Source: Akkermansia muciniphila | GTDB lineage: Bacteria; Verrucomicrobiota; Verrucomicrobiia; Methylacidiphilales; CAMAQI01 | Direction of reading: 5' to 3' | NCBI GenBank assembly: GCA_945883905.1 | Contig: CAMCYL010000020.1 | Location: forward strand, 1-36,158 | DNA length: 36,158 bases | In this document: positions 27,550 to 36,014 of the stretch, one piece after another | How positions within the stretch are numbered: the first letter of the stretch is position 1 | How the letters are laid out: every line of letters begins with the position of its first letter | Position numbers and translations under genes: made by a program | Notes under the pieces: generated by a model | Databases searched by the model: none | What the model was told of the DNA's origin: nothing | Seen by the model: only the letters and a program-made list of their open reading frames with translations

Positions 27550-28405
27550 TTGCGTAAAAACTTCTAAAATCTCGTGGAGAGCATTGTTTTCGCTTTAAAA
27601 ATTGGCGGTTGAAATTCGAGAGATTTTCGAAACCGACCTCAAAACAGATTTCCGAAATGGGTCGATCTGTTGTGGCAAGAAGATGGCAGCTGAGTGCAAT
27701 TCGTTGGGTGTTGACGTAGTCAATCAGAGAGATGCCCATCTTTTGGCGAAAAAGTCGACTCAAAGAGGAGTGGGTCATAAAGAGCGCTTGAGAGAGCTCT
27801 TTGAGGGTGATTCGTTGGTTGGTTTGTTTCGATAAGGTGGTTAGTATTTTTTGGATTCGGTGCTCTGTTTTTGAAGGGGCATTTTCGGTTTCAGAAAGAT
27901 TTTGAAGGATCGATATATTTTCCTTCATTGTCCACTCTTGGAGTATTTGCAAGAGGAGGATCACTCTTTCTGCCTCCTTCGATTGAAGCAATTTTTTCAT
28001 TGCTTTAAAAATGGGAAGTGGATTTTTTCCTTTAAATTGAAGACCTTTTTTTGCGAGTTGTAGGGTTTTTGCAATTCCGATGAGTTCTGGGGCTTGCCAA
28101 GCCTTATCTCCGATAAAATTCTCTGAAAATTGAATAACGATCGTTTGTGCGGCCTCTTTTCCGAAAGGGTGATCCTCTGTATTATAGAAAACATGGGGAA
28201 CATTGGATCCAATAAAAAATAGATCCCCTTCTTGAAAGAACCCTTGATAATCCCCGATACTGAATCGACCCTTACTTTTTTGAATCCAGACGAGTTCAAG
28301 TTCAGGATGGTAATGATAGGGACAGGAGATCTGCGAAGAAACCTGAGAAACGGCACGAATCGATTCTGAAATTCGATAAGGAATTTTTTCGTAGAGAAGA
28401 CGCAC
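27545..28405 (-). CDS. AraC-family transcriptional regulator with cupin domain
   Basis: A 286-residue regulator. The N-terminal cupin-like domain (about 20-110, HYHPELELVWI, then GSNVPHVFYN) is a ligand-sensing domain. The C-terminal AraC DNA-binding domain (about 188-284) has both helix-turn-helices: LKELSQALFMTHSSLSRLFR and ISEICFEVGFENLSNFNRQF, with the conserved SPRDFR end. The start is GTG at 28405. It lies upstream of, and on the same strand as, the MBL-to-fdhD run, with only the nqrF remnant between, so it is a candidate regulator of that run. The ligand, sugar-like in many relatives, is unknown. Confidence 0.85.
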   Translation of the reverse strand: MRLLYEKIPYRISESIRAVSQVSSQISCPYHYHPELELVWIQKSKGRFSIGDYQGFFQEGDLFFIGSNVPHVFYNTEDHPFGKEAAQTIVIQFSENFIGDKAWQAPELIGIAKTLQLAKKGLQFKGKNPLPIFKAMKKLLQSKEAERVILLLQILQEWTMKENISILQNLSETENAPSKTEHRIQKILTTLSKQTNQRITLKELSQALFMTHSSLSRLFRQKMGISLIDYVNTQRIALSCHLLATTDRPISEICFEVGFENLSNFNRQFLKRKQCSPRDFRSFYAK

Positions 28406-28464
28406 AGAATAAAAATGGAGAATCGGTTGAGGAAACCAAGGTAAAAACGACGACGCTTTTGCGC

Positions 28465-28959
28465 TTATGCCGAGCTGATTTGGGTTTGTACTTGTTGAAT
28501 CTGATCACGGAGGGCCGCGGCCAGTTCATATTTTTCAGTACGTACGGCTTCTTGGAGGTTCGTTTGCAGTTCCAAGATTCGTGTTTGATAGATCTTTGAT
28601 TTTTGAAGCTTTGCTGGAATCTTTCCTTTATGGACCGTGTCTTTGTGCATGTCTTTGAGGACGAGTTGAAGACCCTCATTGAAGGTTTCGTAGCAAGTAG
28701 GACATCCCAGTCGACCGGTTTTTTTGAAGTCTTGTTGACTAAATCCGCAGTCGGGACATAGAAGGTCCTCGGGACTCCCTGCCTTCATATTTTCCGTGGC
28801 TCCAATTCCGAGGAGCATGTCGGCAAGAGAAAATCCAGTTGGATCTGCGACCCCTTTTTCTTTGGCGCACTTGTCACAGAGATCAATTTTTTGCATTTTT
28901 CCCGCAATAATTTGGGTAAGATGCACATTTGACATCGCGTCGCAAAGTTGACATTTCAT
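28465..28959 (-). CDS. McsA-like UVR-domain zinc protein
   Basis: A 164-residue protein with four CxxC pairs (Cys3/6, 28/31, 68/71 and 86/89) and a C-terminal UVR motif region (about 126-160, TEKYELAAALRDQI). This is the layout of McsA, the zinc-binding activator of arginine kinase McsB in Firmicutes, which marks proteins for ClpCP. The mcsB gene and ctsR are not next to it, so whether a kinase partner exists elsewhere is unknown. It starts 17 bases after the ilvE-like gene and ends 59 bases before the AraC gene start. Confidence 0.8.
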   Translation of the reverse strand: MKCQLCDAMSNVHLTQIIAGKMQKIDLCDKCAKEKGVADPTGFSLADMLLGIGATENMKAGSPEDLLCPDCGFSQQDFKKTGRLGCPTCYETFNEGLQLVLKDMHKDTVHKGKIPAKLQKSKIYQTRILELQTNLQEAVRTEKYELAAALRDQIQQVQTQISSA

Positions 28960-28976
28960 CGGTTCTTTTCCCTCTT

Positions 28977-29849
28977 TTAAACAAAGATGGGGACTCCATT
29001 GGTTTGGGTGAGTTGACGGAACTTTTCCAAAAGCTGAAGAGTCACGGGACCTGGGGTTTGTGATCCGATTATTCGTCCATCGACTTCGCGAACAGGAACC
29101 AGTTCCGCTCCGGTTCCCGTGAGAAAGATTTCATCGGCGACAAAGAGATCGTAACGAGTGAGTTGAGTTTCAACGACTGGTTTTCCGATCTCTTCGCAGA
29201 GGGTCATAATTGCTTTACGAGTGATCCCAGCAAGGGCTCCTGCGTAAACGGTGGGAGTGAAAATCTGGCCTTTTTTGACAACGAAGATATTATCCCCGGT
29301 ACATTCAGCAACGTACCCCTCGGCATTAAGCATGATCGTCTCTTGAGCTCCGGCGAGATTTCCTTCGATTTTGGCCATGATATTATTGAGATAATTCAGG
29401 GATTTAATAGAAGGGCTGAGTGCCGCCGGAGAAATTCGTTGAGTGGCCCCAGTGTTGACCTTCAATCCCTCTCGATAATATTTTTCAGGATAGAGTTGGA
29501 TCGTGGCCGCAATACAAAAAATTGTTGCTTTAGGGCATTTATCAGGGTTCATTCCGAGATCGCCGATCCCCCGTGTGACGACGAGTCGGATATAGCCATT
29601 TTCGATTTTACTTCGACGACAGGTTTCGAGAACGATCTCTTTCATCTCTTCAATGTTGAGAGGGATCTGGAGCATAATCGCTTTTGCGGAGTCATAAAGA
29701 CGATCGAGGTGTTCCATGAGAAAAAAGACTTTACCGTTGTAAGCACGAATGCCTTCAAAGATTCCGTCGCCATAGAGAAGTCCGTGGTCGAAAACCGAGA
29801 TTTTCGCCTCCTCTTTTTTGTAAAATGTGCCGTCGATGTAGATTTCCAT
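28977..29849 (-). CDS. ilvE: Branched-chain amino acid aminotransferase
   Basis: PLP-dependent class IV aminotransferase, 290 residues, that exchanges amino groups between branched-chain amino acids and 2-oxoglutarate. DHGLLYGDGIFEGIR (21-35) and the SIKSLNYLNN block with PLP-binding Lys149 are the family signature; the EGYVAECTGDNIFVV and GALAGITR segments complete the cofactor site. The length is that of the shorter IlvE/D-amino-acid transaminase form (DAAT-like), so D-amino acid specificity is a possible alternative. It starts with ATG at 29849, 84 bases below lpxA. Confidence 0.88.
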   Translation of the reverse strand: MEIYIDGTFYKKEEAKISVFDHGLLYGDGIFEGIRAYNGKVFFLMEHLDRLYDSAKAIMLQIPLNIEEMKEIVLETCRRSKIENGYIRLVVTRGIGDLGMNPDKCPKATIFCIAATIQLYPEKYYREGLKVNTGATQRISPAALSPSIKSLNYLNNIMAKIEGNLAGAQETIMLNAEGYVAECTGDNIFVVKKGQIFTPTVYAGALAGITRKAIMTLCEEIGKPVVETQLTRYDLFVADEIFLTGTGAELVPVREVDGRIIGSQTPGPVTLQLLEKFRQLTQTNGVPIFV

Positions 29850-29933
29850 AAGAAAGAGAGGATTAGACTGGTCGAGTGTACGAAAAAATCCAGTGTTTTT
29901 TTTGGGGGAGAAATCGGAGAGTGGAAAGTGTGA

Positions 29934-30734
29934 TTACAACTCTCTTTCGGGATCTAAAGAACGTGATTCCATGCAGATTCCTCGTTTGGTGGATCGAATG
30001 AAATTTAAGAGAAGATCAATCTCCTCCCCTTGAAGATTTTTTTCAATGAGCTCGAGAGCTTGGGAGACATTACAACCACTGCGGTAAAGAAGTTTGTAAG
30101 CGCATTGAATATTTCGGCGTTTATCAGGACTATACCCTGCTCGTTTTAATCCGACTCGATTAATCCCGGAGACTTGATTGGTATCGACCGCCATGAAAAA
30201 GGGAGGGAGATCACGACCAATTCGTGTTTGCCCACGCATGATTGATTGCGATCCGATTCGGACAAATTGATGGACGGCGGAACCGCCCCCGATAAAGGCG
30301 CCATCATGAACCTCAACATAACCGGCCAGAAGGACGTTATTGACAAGTATGACTCGATCCCCGATTTGACAGTTATGGGCGAGATGGGCTCCGGTCATTA
30401 AATAACAATGGGATCCGACTTTTGTAGCGGTATTTTCCTTGGTTCCTCGATGGATTGTAACGTATTCTCGAAGGACATTATGATCGCCGATGATGACCTG
30501 AGAGGGGACATTTTTAAAGGCGAGATCCTGGGGTTCTGCTCCGATAATCGCTCCGTAACCGATTTGATTATGCGAGCCTATTTGAGTCCCTCCTGTAATA
30601 ATAGCGTGGGGTCTGATCTCTGTTCCTTCTCCAATGCGACAACCCTCTTCGACAATACAGCCCATTCCGATATGAACGTTGGGAGCGATTTCGGCTTTCG
30701 GCGAGATTAGGGCAGAGGAGTGAATTTGACTCAT
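29934..30734 (-). CDS. lpxA: UDP-N-acetylglucosamine acyltransferase
   Basis: First enzyme of lipid A synthesis: transfers a hydroxyacyl chain from acyl carrier protein to UDP-GlcNAc. The 266-residue protein is a left-handed beta helix of hexapeptide repeats from residue 5 to about 185, then a helical C-terminus. His120 in GAHLAHNC aligns with the catalytic His125 of E. coli LpxA; His117 aligns with His122. The QIGYGAIIGAEPQDL loop is typical. lpxD, fabZ and lpxB are not beside it here. It starts 120 bases from divergent queE. Its presence shows a Gram-negative outer membrane. Confidence 0.95.
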   Translation of the reverse strand: MSQIHSSALISPKAEIAPNVHIGMGCIVEEGCRIGEGTEIRPHAIITGGTQIGSHNQIGYGAIIGAEPQDLAFKNVPSQVIIGDHNVLREYVTIHRGTKENTATKVGSHCYLMTGAHLAHNCQIGDRVILVNNVLLAGYVEVHDGAFIGGGSAVHQFVRIGSQSIMRGQTRIGRDLPPFFMAVDTNQVSGINRVGLKRAGYSPDKRRNIQCAYKLLYRSGCNVSQALELIEKNLQGEEIDLLLNFIRSTKRGICMESRSLDPEREL

Positions 30735-30853
30735 GTGTTGAATCGTATGCCTGAATCAGAGGAAGAGGGCAAACGCAAAGTGACAGAGAGTTTTTATTTC
30801 ATTATTCAGATTATTAGATTGATAAGCGTTCAAAGAGTTTTCAGTTTATAAAA

Positions 30854-31522
30854 ATGAATATTGATGAGCGATTGGGGTTAAACCTCAAAATTAACGAGAT
30901 TTTTTATAGCATTCAGGGCGAGAGTACTTATGTAGGAGTGCCTTGTTTATTTATTCGTCTCATGGGCTGTGATCTTCGTTGTACCTATTGCGATACGGAA
31001 TATGCTTTTTTTGAAGGGGCATCCAAAACCGTGGGGGATATTTTATCTATTGCAAAGCAGCATGGCGTCCCGCTGATTGAGGTCACCGGTGGAGAGCCCT
31101 TACTCCAGCGGAATGTACATCCGTTGATGACACTTTTATGCGATGAGGGTTATGAGGTTTTAATTGAAACCAGTGGGGCTCATGATATTTCAAAGATCGA
31201 TTCGCGGGTGAAAGTGATTATGGATTTAAAGTGTCCATCGAGTGGTGAATCTTCGCGAAATCGAATAGAAAATATCTCTCATCTTCAGAAAAAAGATCAG
31301 CTTAAGTTTGTGATGGGCACCCGTGAGGATTACGAGTGGCTTAAGGGGATGATAGAGACCCATCAATTAGCTCAACGGGTGGGTGCAATTTTAGTTTCGC
31401 CGGTTTTTGGAAAAATCGACCTTCAAATGATGGCAAAATGGATTTTAGAGGATCATTTGCCAGTACGTTTTCAAGTGCAGCTTCATAAGATCATTTGGGA
31501 GCCGATGACGAGGGGGGTTTAG
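30854..31522 (+). CDS. queE: 7-carboxy-7-deazaguanine synthase
   Basis: Radical-SAM enzyme that makes the 7-deazaguanine core of queuosine from carboxytetrahydropterin. In 222 residues: NEIFYSIQGEST (14-25) is the substrate-binding start, Cys39-x3-Cys43-x2-Cys46 binds the 4Fe-4S cluster, TGGEPLLQ is the SAM-binding motif, and MDLKCPSSGE (142-151) is the QueE-specific block. queC, queD and queF are not next to it. Its last 32 bases overlap the convergent anti-sigma-like gene tail to tail, leaving no dedicated terminator. Confidence 0.92.
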   Translation: MNIDERLGLNLKINEIFYSIQGESTYVGVPCLFIRLMGCDLRCTYCDTEYAFFEGASKTVGDILSIAKQHGVPLIEVTGGEPLLQRNVHPLMTLLCDEGYEVLIETSGAHDISKIDSRVKVIMDLKCPSSGESSRNRIENISHLQKKDQLKFVMGTREDYEWLKGMIETHQLAQRVGAILVSPVFGKIDLQMMAKWILEDHLPVRFQVQLHKIIWEPMTRGV

Positions 31523-32924
31523 CTGAGTAATTTAGCTTTTGGGCTTTTTCGATGAGCATCACAAATTCCTGACGTTCCCCTCCTGTCGCTTGGAGGGCTC
31601 CTTGACGGGCTAGCGTTAGTGTTGAGCTCCATTGCGACGGTTCGGCTTCTGGAGTTTTTTTAAGGAGCATTCCAAATTGGGCGATGGCGGCTGCAAATTG
31701 GAGATCGGGAGTGGAGGAGCGATTGAGGATCTCAATTTCCCCTTGGTAAGCGTAAGATTTTTGGATGATCTGTTCGGCGGTTGTTTGATGTTGGATTTCG
31801 ACGGTCAGCCACGGCTGAGTTGAATGATTCTGTTTGGACTCTTCTGTTGGAATAATCTCGAGGAGAACAACTCGTTGAAAGTTGAGAGAGATCGTTTGTG
31901 ATGAGGGAAGAACCGCTCCGATTTTTTCGGGAGCATCGTCATATCCGAGGATGCGGTAGGAGGCGATCCGCTGTGGATTGAGTTCAAAATGCCATTGAAC
32001 TTTCTCCGCGAGAATTCGTGACTCATTGGAAGCTCCTTTTTGGGCGATCAAGGCGATTCGGGCAAGGGCTCTTGCCGGATTCCATGGGCAGGTGGTGATC
32101 TGAATGTGGACTTTATAGGGGGCCTCTCCTGTGGGAGGGGCATCATTAACTTTGAAAGCATTTAAGATCGAATCAATTTGAACCTCTTCAGGGAGAGGAA
32201 GCCTACCGGTTTCAATTGATTTTTTGAGGGCTTCATAGGATCGACGATGACTCTCAAGAGCGATGGAGGCAATGGTATGGCTTTCAGTTGTAAGAAATCC
32301 ATCCGGAATCACTTTTGCTTGAATAGAGCGTTCTTTTTGTTCTTTTGATAATAAAGCCATTTGCATCTCGGTGAAGAGAATCGATTTATGGGTGTTCTCA
32401 TTTTTCTCGTTCGGAAGAATATCAGAGAGGGTGGCAAGCGGGGGCTGTTCCCATGGAGGGGGGATCTCTTGACTTGGAGCGGCAACAGGCGTTTGGTTTA
32501 AGGGGAGGGAGTTGATCATTGAACTTAAGGGAATTTCAATCGTGGAATCGGTGGCAAGTGCTCTCTCTTCGGCTGAATGAGAGGGGGTAAGTCGATCAAA
32601 GGTAAACCATCCGATAGAGAGGCAGGCGGCAAGGGAGATTGCAATTTCCCACGGGAGTCGTGCTTCTTTAAAGTCCCAGCGGATGATTTTTCGACGGGAT
32701 TGAATATGACGTTCGATCGCCATGATTTGATCCGGTTTTAGTCCCTCGATCGGTTCATTTTGTAGTTCTTGGCGGAGATTTTTTGAGAGAGAGCGAAGAG
32801 AGTCGATCTCTGTTTGTAGTTCGGGCTGATCACGAAGGGCTTGCTCGATTTCGAGTCGTTCCGCATTTGTACATTCCCCTAAAAGATAGTGAGTGAGGCG
32901 AGGGTCATCGATTTGAATTTTCAT
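31491..32924 (-). CDS. Anti-sigma-like protein with YfbK-type domains lacking VWA
   Basis: A 477-residue protein in three parts. Residues 1-75 (LTHYLLGECTNAERLEIEQAL) resemble anti-sigma N-termini, without a zinc HxxxCxxC motif. One membrane segment follows at about 93-109. After a linker, residues 216-296 match the N-terminal domain found before VWA in YfbK-type proteins (SYEALKKSIETGRLPLPEEV, then TTCPWNPARALARI). Residues 303-465 match the C-terminal DUF3520-like part (FELNPQRIASYRILGYDD, FAAAIAQFGMLLK). The ~170-residue von Willebrand A domain that normally separates these two is missing; only a few residues join them. Its start overlaps the ECF sigma gene by four bases, supporting a role as sigma regulator. 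Confidence 0.65.
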   Translation of the reverse strand: MKIQIDDPRLTHYLLGECTNAERLEIEQALRDQPELQTEIDSLRSLSKNLRQELQNEPIEGLKPDQIMAIERHIQSRRKIIRWDFKEARLPWEIAISLAACLSIGWFTFDRLTPSHSAEERALATDSTIEIPLSSMINSLPLNQTPVAAPSQEIPPPWEQPPLATLSDILPNEKNENTHKSILFTEMQMALLSKEQKERSIQAKVIPDGFLTTESHTIASIALESHRRSYEALKKSIETGRLPLPEEVQIDSILNAFKVNDAPPTGEAPYKVHIQITTCPWNPARALARIALIAQKGASNESRILAEKVQWHFELNPQRIASYRILGYDDAPEKIGAVLPSSQTISLNFQRVVLLEIIPTEESKQNHSTQPWLTVEIQHQTTAEQIIQKSYAYQGEIEILNRSSTPDLQFAAAIAQFGMLLKKTPEAEPSQWSSTLTLARQGALQATGGERQEFVMLIEKAQKLNYSAKPPSSSAPK

Positions 32925-33442
32925 GAGAGGGGGGCCTCCGATTGTCGTTGTTCGAGGATTCGGTTGCGAAGATTTCGGAGTCCATTGTGAATTTGGACCC
33001 CGATGAGATTTTGATTCATTCCAGTGATTTCACTAATTTCCTTATAGGAAAGGTCGGATAAAAACTTAAGGCGAACGACCTCTTGCTGTTGAATCGTGAG
33101 CTGAGAGAGGGCTTGGAGGAGTTCTATTTTTTCCTCTTGCTGTTGGAGGGGGTGAATGGGAGAGGGTTCTGGAGAAGGGAGTTCATCCATGAAATCGATT
33201 TCGGTCATTCGACTCTCCTTACGGATGTAATCGAGGGCTCGATTTCGACAAACCGTGTAGAGCCATGGTTTGAGTTTTGGAAGGACCACCTCTTTGCGTT
33301 GATCGCACAGTTTGAGAAAGGAATCTTGAACCACATCTCGGGCTCGATCCCAATCTTTGAGGAGTTGATAGGCGTATTGAGTCAGAGGTTTGGAGTATTC
33401 ACTGACCGCTTGTCGGATCCAATCGTCAGCAGAGGTTTCCAT
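32921..33442 (-). CDS. ECF-type RNA polymerase sigma factor
   Basis: A 173-residue sigma-70 family factor with only regions 2 and 4. Region 2 (about 10-80) includes the RARDVVQDSFLKL block and the KPWLYTVCRNRALDYIRKE end; region 4 (about 110-165) has the LTIQQQEVVRLKFLSDLSY start and KEISEITGMNQNLIGVQIHN helix-turn-helix. It starts with ATG at 33442. The downstream anti-sigma-like gene begins inside its stop (ATGA, 32921-32924), a typical sigma/anti-sigma pairing. Target promoters cannot be predicted. Confidence 0.9.
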   Translation of the reverse strand: METSADDWIRQAVSEYSKPLTQYAYQLLKDWDRARDVVQDSFLKLCDQRKEVVLPKLKPWLYTVCRNRALDYIRKESRMTEIDFMDELPSPEPSPIHPLQQQEEKIELLQALSQLTIQQQEVVRLKFLSDLSYKEISEITGMNQNLIGVQIHNGLRNLRNRILEQRQSEAPLS

Positions 33443-33546
33443 ACATTTCTAGCGTAAAAATTCCAGATGAATATCGGTCTGATCTCTCATTATATCCTTT
33501 GAGGATTGATTTGATTAAAAAGAGAGACGGATGAGTGGGCTCAATC

Positions 33547-33903
33547 TTAATGGGATTTAATTTTATTTTTTTCGTCGAGGACAATCACTTGAGGCTGATG
33601 CGCATCGGCTTCATTTTCAGGAACTTCAGCGAAACTCATAATCGTGAGGCGATCCCCAATTTTTCCTAAAAGAGCCGTGGCGCCATTGAGTTCGATCGCG
33701 CCTTTGCCGGCGGGACCGTAAATAACGTACGTTTCGAATCGGTTTCCATTCCCCATATTCCCGACGAGAATTCGTTCATAGCGTCGAAGTCCGACGGTTT
33801 GGGCGAGATCTTCGGAAATCGTGAGGCTTCCTTCGTAGTTCAGACTCGCACCGGTTACGACCGCACGGTGAACCTTGGATTTAAGTAAATGAATCGATCG
33901 CAT
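33547..33903 (-). CDS. panD: Aspartate 1-decarboxylase
   Basis: Pyruvoyl-dependent enzyme that makes beta-alanine for pantothenate and coenzyme A. The 118-residue proenzyme has the self-cleavage site YEGSLTI with Gly25-Ser26; the serine becomes the pyruvoyl group. RSIHLLKSKVHRAVVTGA at the start, RFETYVIYGPAGKG and an ELNGA turn near 72 are family features. Length is close to E. coli PanD (126). The ATG at 33903 gives the normal N-terminus. panB and panC are not nearby, and it stands 104 bases above the ECF sigma gene. Confidence 0.95.
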   Translation of the reverse strand: MRSIHLLKSKVHRAVVTGASLNYEGSLTISEDLAQTVGLRRYERILVGNMGNGNRFETYVIYGPAGKGAIELNGATALLGKIGDRLTIMSFAEVPENEADAHQPQVIVLDEKNKIKSH

Positions 33904-33930
33904 AAGAGGAAAGTGCTACGGGATTTTGAG

Positions 33931-33970
33931 AATTAGAAAAGAGAAAAACAGTTCATTTGAATTTCTAATT
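33931..33970. repeat. 9-bp perfect inverted repeat above panD
   Basis: AATTAGAAA at 33931-33939 pairs exactly with TTTCTAATT at 33962-33970, loop 22 bases. It lies in the 80-base spacer between the secretin stop and the panD start. The stem is AT-rich and lacks a terminal T run, so it is not a convincing terminator. An operator for panD is possible but unsupported. Confidence 0.3.
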
Positions 33971-33983
33971 CCTCGCATCTCAA

Positions 33984-35822
33984 TTAGCGCAACGGGGTGA
34001 TGGGCTTATTGGGGGAGATCTCCTGTTTTGTCGTCTTCTCTTGAAGATCAAATCCCTCTTTTCCGATCGTGGTGTTTTTCTTTTCGAGATCGTTGACCCC
34101 CTCTTGATCGGGGCCGTTTTCGATAACCGTTGGTTGAATTAATAGGACGAGTTCGGTTTTTCGTTTAGTCGTCGTTTTACTTTTGAATAGATATCCAAGA
34201 ACCGGAATATCTTTAAGAACGGGGAAACCACTTTCAGAGGTGTCACTGCTTTCGGTCATGAGTCCCCCGAGAACAACAGTCGTTCGATCGGGAACGGTGA
34301 TCGTGGTATTGACCTCCTGCTTGTTCACATTCGGGATCGTATTTCCGGAGATGACGGTACTTCCTTGGATACTATTATTGGTTTGGACGATCTGAAGGGT
34401 CACCTCTTTTTCGGGAGAGATTAAGGGGATGACTTCAAGTTTTAATAAAACATCTTTGTATTCGATACTGGAACTTACGGAGGCGTTACTATTGGTTCCT
34501 GTGGAGCCTCCATTGATGGAACTTAGAGTGGAGGTTGGAACGGGAACTTGAGTTCCAGAGGAGATGGAGGCTTTTTTATTATTTGCGGCATAGACAAAGG
34601 GACGGGAGAGAACCTTGAATCGGTTGCTTCCCTCTAAGAGCTTTACATAGGCATTGAGGGCGCTTCCAACGGCTCCATAGAGAGTAAACCCAGTCGGGAG
34701 AGGGAAGGAGCTAAGATTACTGAGGGTGGACGGTTCGGGAATAAGATCGGCGCTTCCGCTCCGATTGCGAAGTCCACTGGCGAAGCCGACCTTTCCGGAG
34801 GTCGCATATTTTTGGAGCAGATCGACGGAGGTTTCAGTGCTGTTGTCCATGGAGAGTTGGCCGATCACGCAGGAGAGATAAACTTGGAGTGAGCGTTTAT
34901 CGAGTTTATTGAGGAGGGATTCGATTCGCTCAAGAATTTCCGGAGGTCCAAAGGCGAGAATGGTATTGCCGCGTTTATCGGCAACAATTTTAGTTCGGCC
35001 CACGAGGGATACTAAGGGGGTGTTATCCTCTGTCGGGGCGGCTAATTGACTGCCGGTCCCTCCGGAGCCCCCTGTACCACCGGTGGCCCCACTGGAGGAG
35101 GGAGAGGAACCAGGAGCGCTGGCCTCTCCCTCTTTTCCCTCTTTGAGCAGAGAGATTAGAGCGGGAAAAATATTAGCAACCGTTGCGTATTTGAGCGGAC
35201 GTTCGAGTTCCTTTCCCCATTTTTCCGGAGGGATATCGATCATTTGCCGAAGTTTAATCAGCTGACGAACGACCGAAAGGTTTTCGGTGATCACAAGGGC
35301 ATTGGTATTCGGAGCGGCAATAATATTTCCAAAGGTTGGATTGAGTTGAACATGTTGTTGAAAAATCGGGAGCGCTTCAGTCACATTCATAAAACGGAGA
35401 GGAAGATAAAAAGCGACGATTTGCTCTTGATTCGGGAGATCTTGAATGTTGGCGTAAAGAGCGAGCCCTTGGCTTCGTGGATTTTTACCGGCGGTATTGA
35501 CGATTTTTAAGGACTGTTCATCGATCCTGATGAAGGCAAAGCCGTTAAGGAGGAGGACCGATTCAATCATTCGAATCGCATCGGCTTTGGCGATGGGACG
35601 GGCGACGACGACTGAGAGGGGTTGAGGAACAGCGAGATTGGCGTCGCGGATAATAATTTTATCGGTAAATCGTTCGTAGAGATCGATGAGTTCATCCGGC
35701 ATGATTTTTGGATAGCGAAGCTCGACCATCTCAGGCTCTTGGGCTTGGAGGGAGGAAATAGAGGAAAGACTCCAAAGCGAGAGGAAAGAAAACAAGGTGA
35801 GAAGAGTAATTTTTTTAAACAT
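33984..35822 (-). CDS. Type II/IV secretion-like secretin, GspD family
   Basis: A 612-residue outer-membrane secretin subunit. From ATG 35822, a signal peptide (about 1-28, ending near SSLQAQ) is followed by N-domains with LPNQEQIVAFYLPLRFM, a Gly/Ser/Thr-rich disordered loop near 235-260, then the secretin core: KVLSRPFVYAANNKKASI, VGLG-like turns, TVVLGGLMTESSDTS and FPVLKDIPVLGYLF, the classic C-terminal signature. The open frame extends 25 codons above, but those codons come from the truncated repeat at 35868-35963, so they are not included. No gspE, gspF or pilin gene is visible in the window, so the specific system (type II or type IV pilus) is undecided. Confidence 0.88.
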   Translation of the reverse strand: MFKKITLLTLFSFLSLWSLSSISSLQAQEPEMVELRYPKIMPDELIDLYERFTDKIIIRDANLAVPQPLSVVVARPIAKADAIRMIESVLLLNGFAFIRIDEQSLKIVNTAGKNPRSQGLALYANIQDLPNQEQIVAFYLPLRFMNVTEALPIFQQHVQLNPTFGNIIAAPNTNALVITENLSVVRQLIKLRQMIDIPPEKWGKELERPLKYATVANIFPALISLLKEGKEGEASAPGSSPSSSGATGGTGGSGGTGSQLAAPTEDNTPLVSLVGRTKIVADKRGNTILAFGPPEILERIESLLNKLDKRSLQVYLSCVIGQLSMDNSTETSVDLLQKYATSGKVGFASGLRNRSGSADLIPEPSTLSNLSSFPLPTGFTLYGAVGSALNAYVKLLEGSNRFKVLSRPFVYAANNKKASISSGTQVPVPTSTLSSINGGSTGTNSNASVSSSIEYKDVLLKLEVIPLISPEKEVTLQIVQTNNSIQGSTVISGNTIPNVNKQEVNTTITVPDRTTVVLGGLMTESSDTSESGFPVLKDIPVLGYLFKSKTTTKRKTELVLLIQPTVIENGPDQEGVNDLEKKNTTIGKEGFDLQEKTTKQEISPNKPITPLR

Positions 35823-35867
35823 GCTTAAGGGGAAACGGTAGTCAAAATAGTAAAGAAGGCAAGCGAG

Positions 35868-35963
35868 ACCCCGTTTTTTTGAAAAAAGGATTTTCAAAAA
35901 ACGATCGAGTTTCTCTGGAGGGGCTCGGTTTCACCTCACCTCGGAAAGAGCTCACGATCCTCT
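35868..35963 (+). repeat. Truncated third copy of the palindromic repeat
   Basis: About 96 bases match the central part of the other copies, from the GTTTTTTTGAAAA hairpin to the GAGCTCACGATCCTCT arm, in the same orientation. Both terminal inverted repeats and the second hairpin group are missing. It lies between the secretin start and the intron-like sequence at the window end. Confidence 0.8.
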
Positions 35964-36014
35964 TTAGCCCAGATTCTGCAATAGGAATTCTCTCATGAAG
36001 GCACGGAAGCAGGA

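Noticed and set aside
29163-29933. A 256-codon plus-strand open frame opposite the aminotransferase
   Set aside because: Shadow of ilvE; its residues follow the complement of conserved codons and it has no motif.
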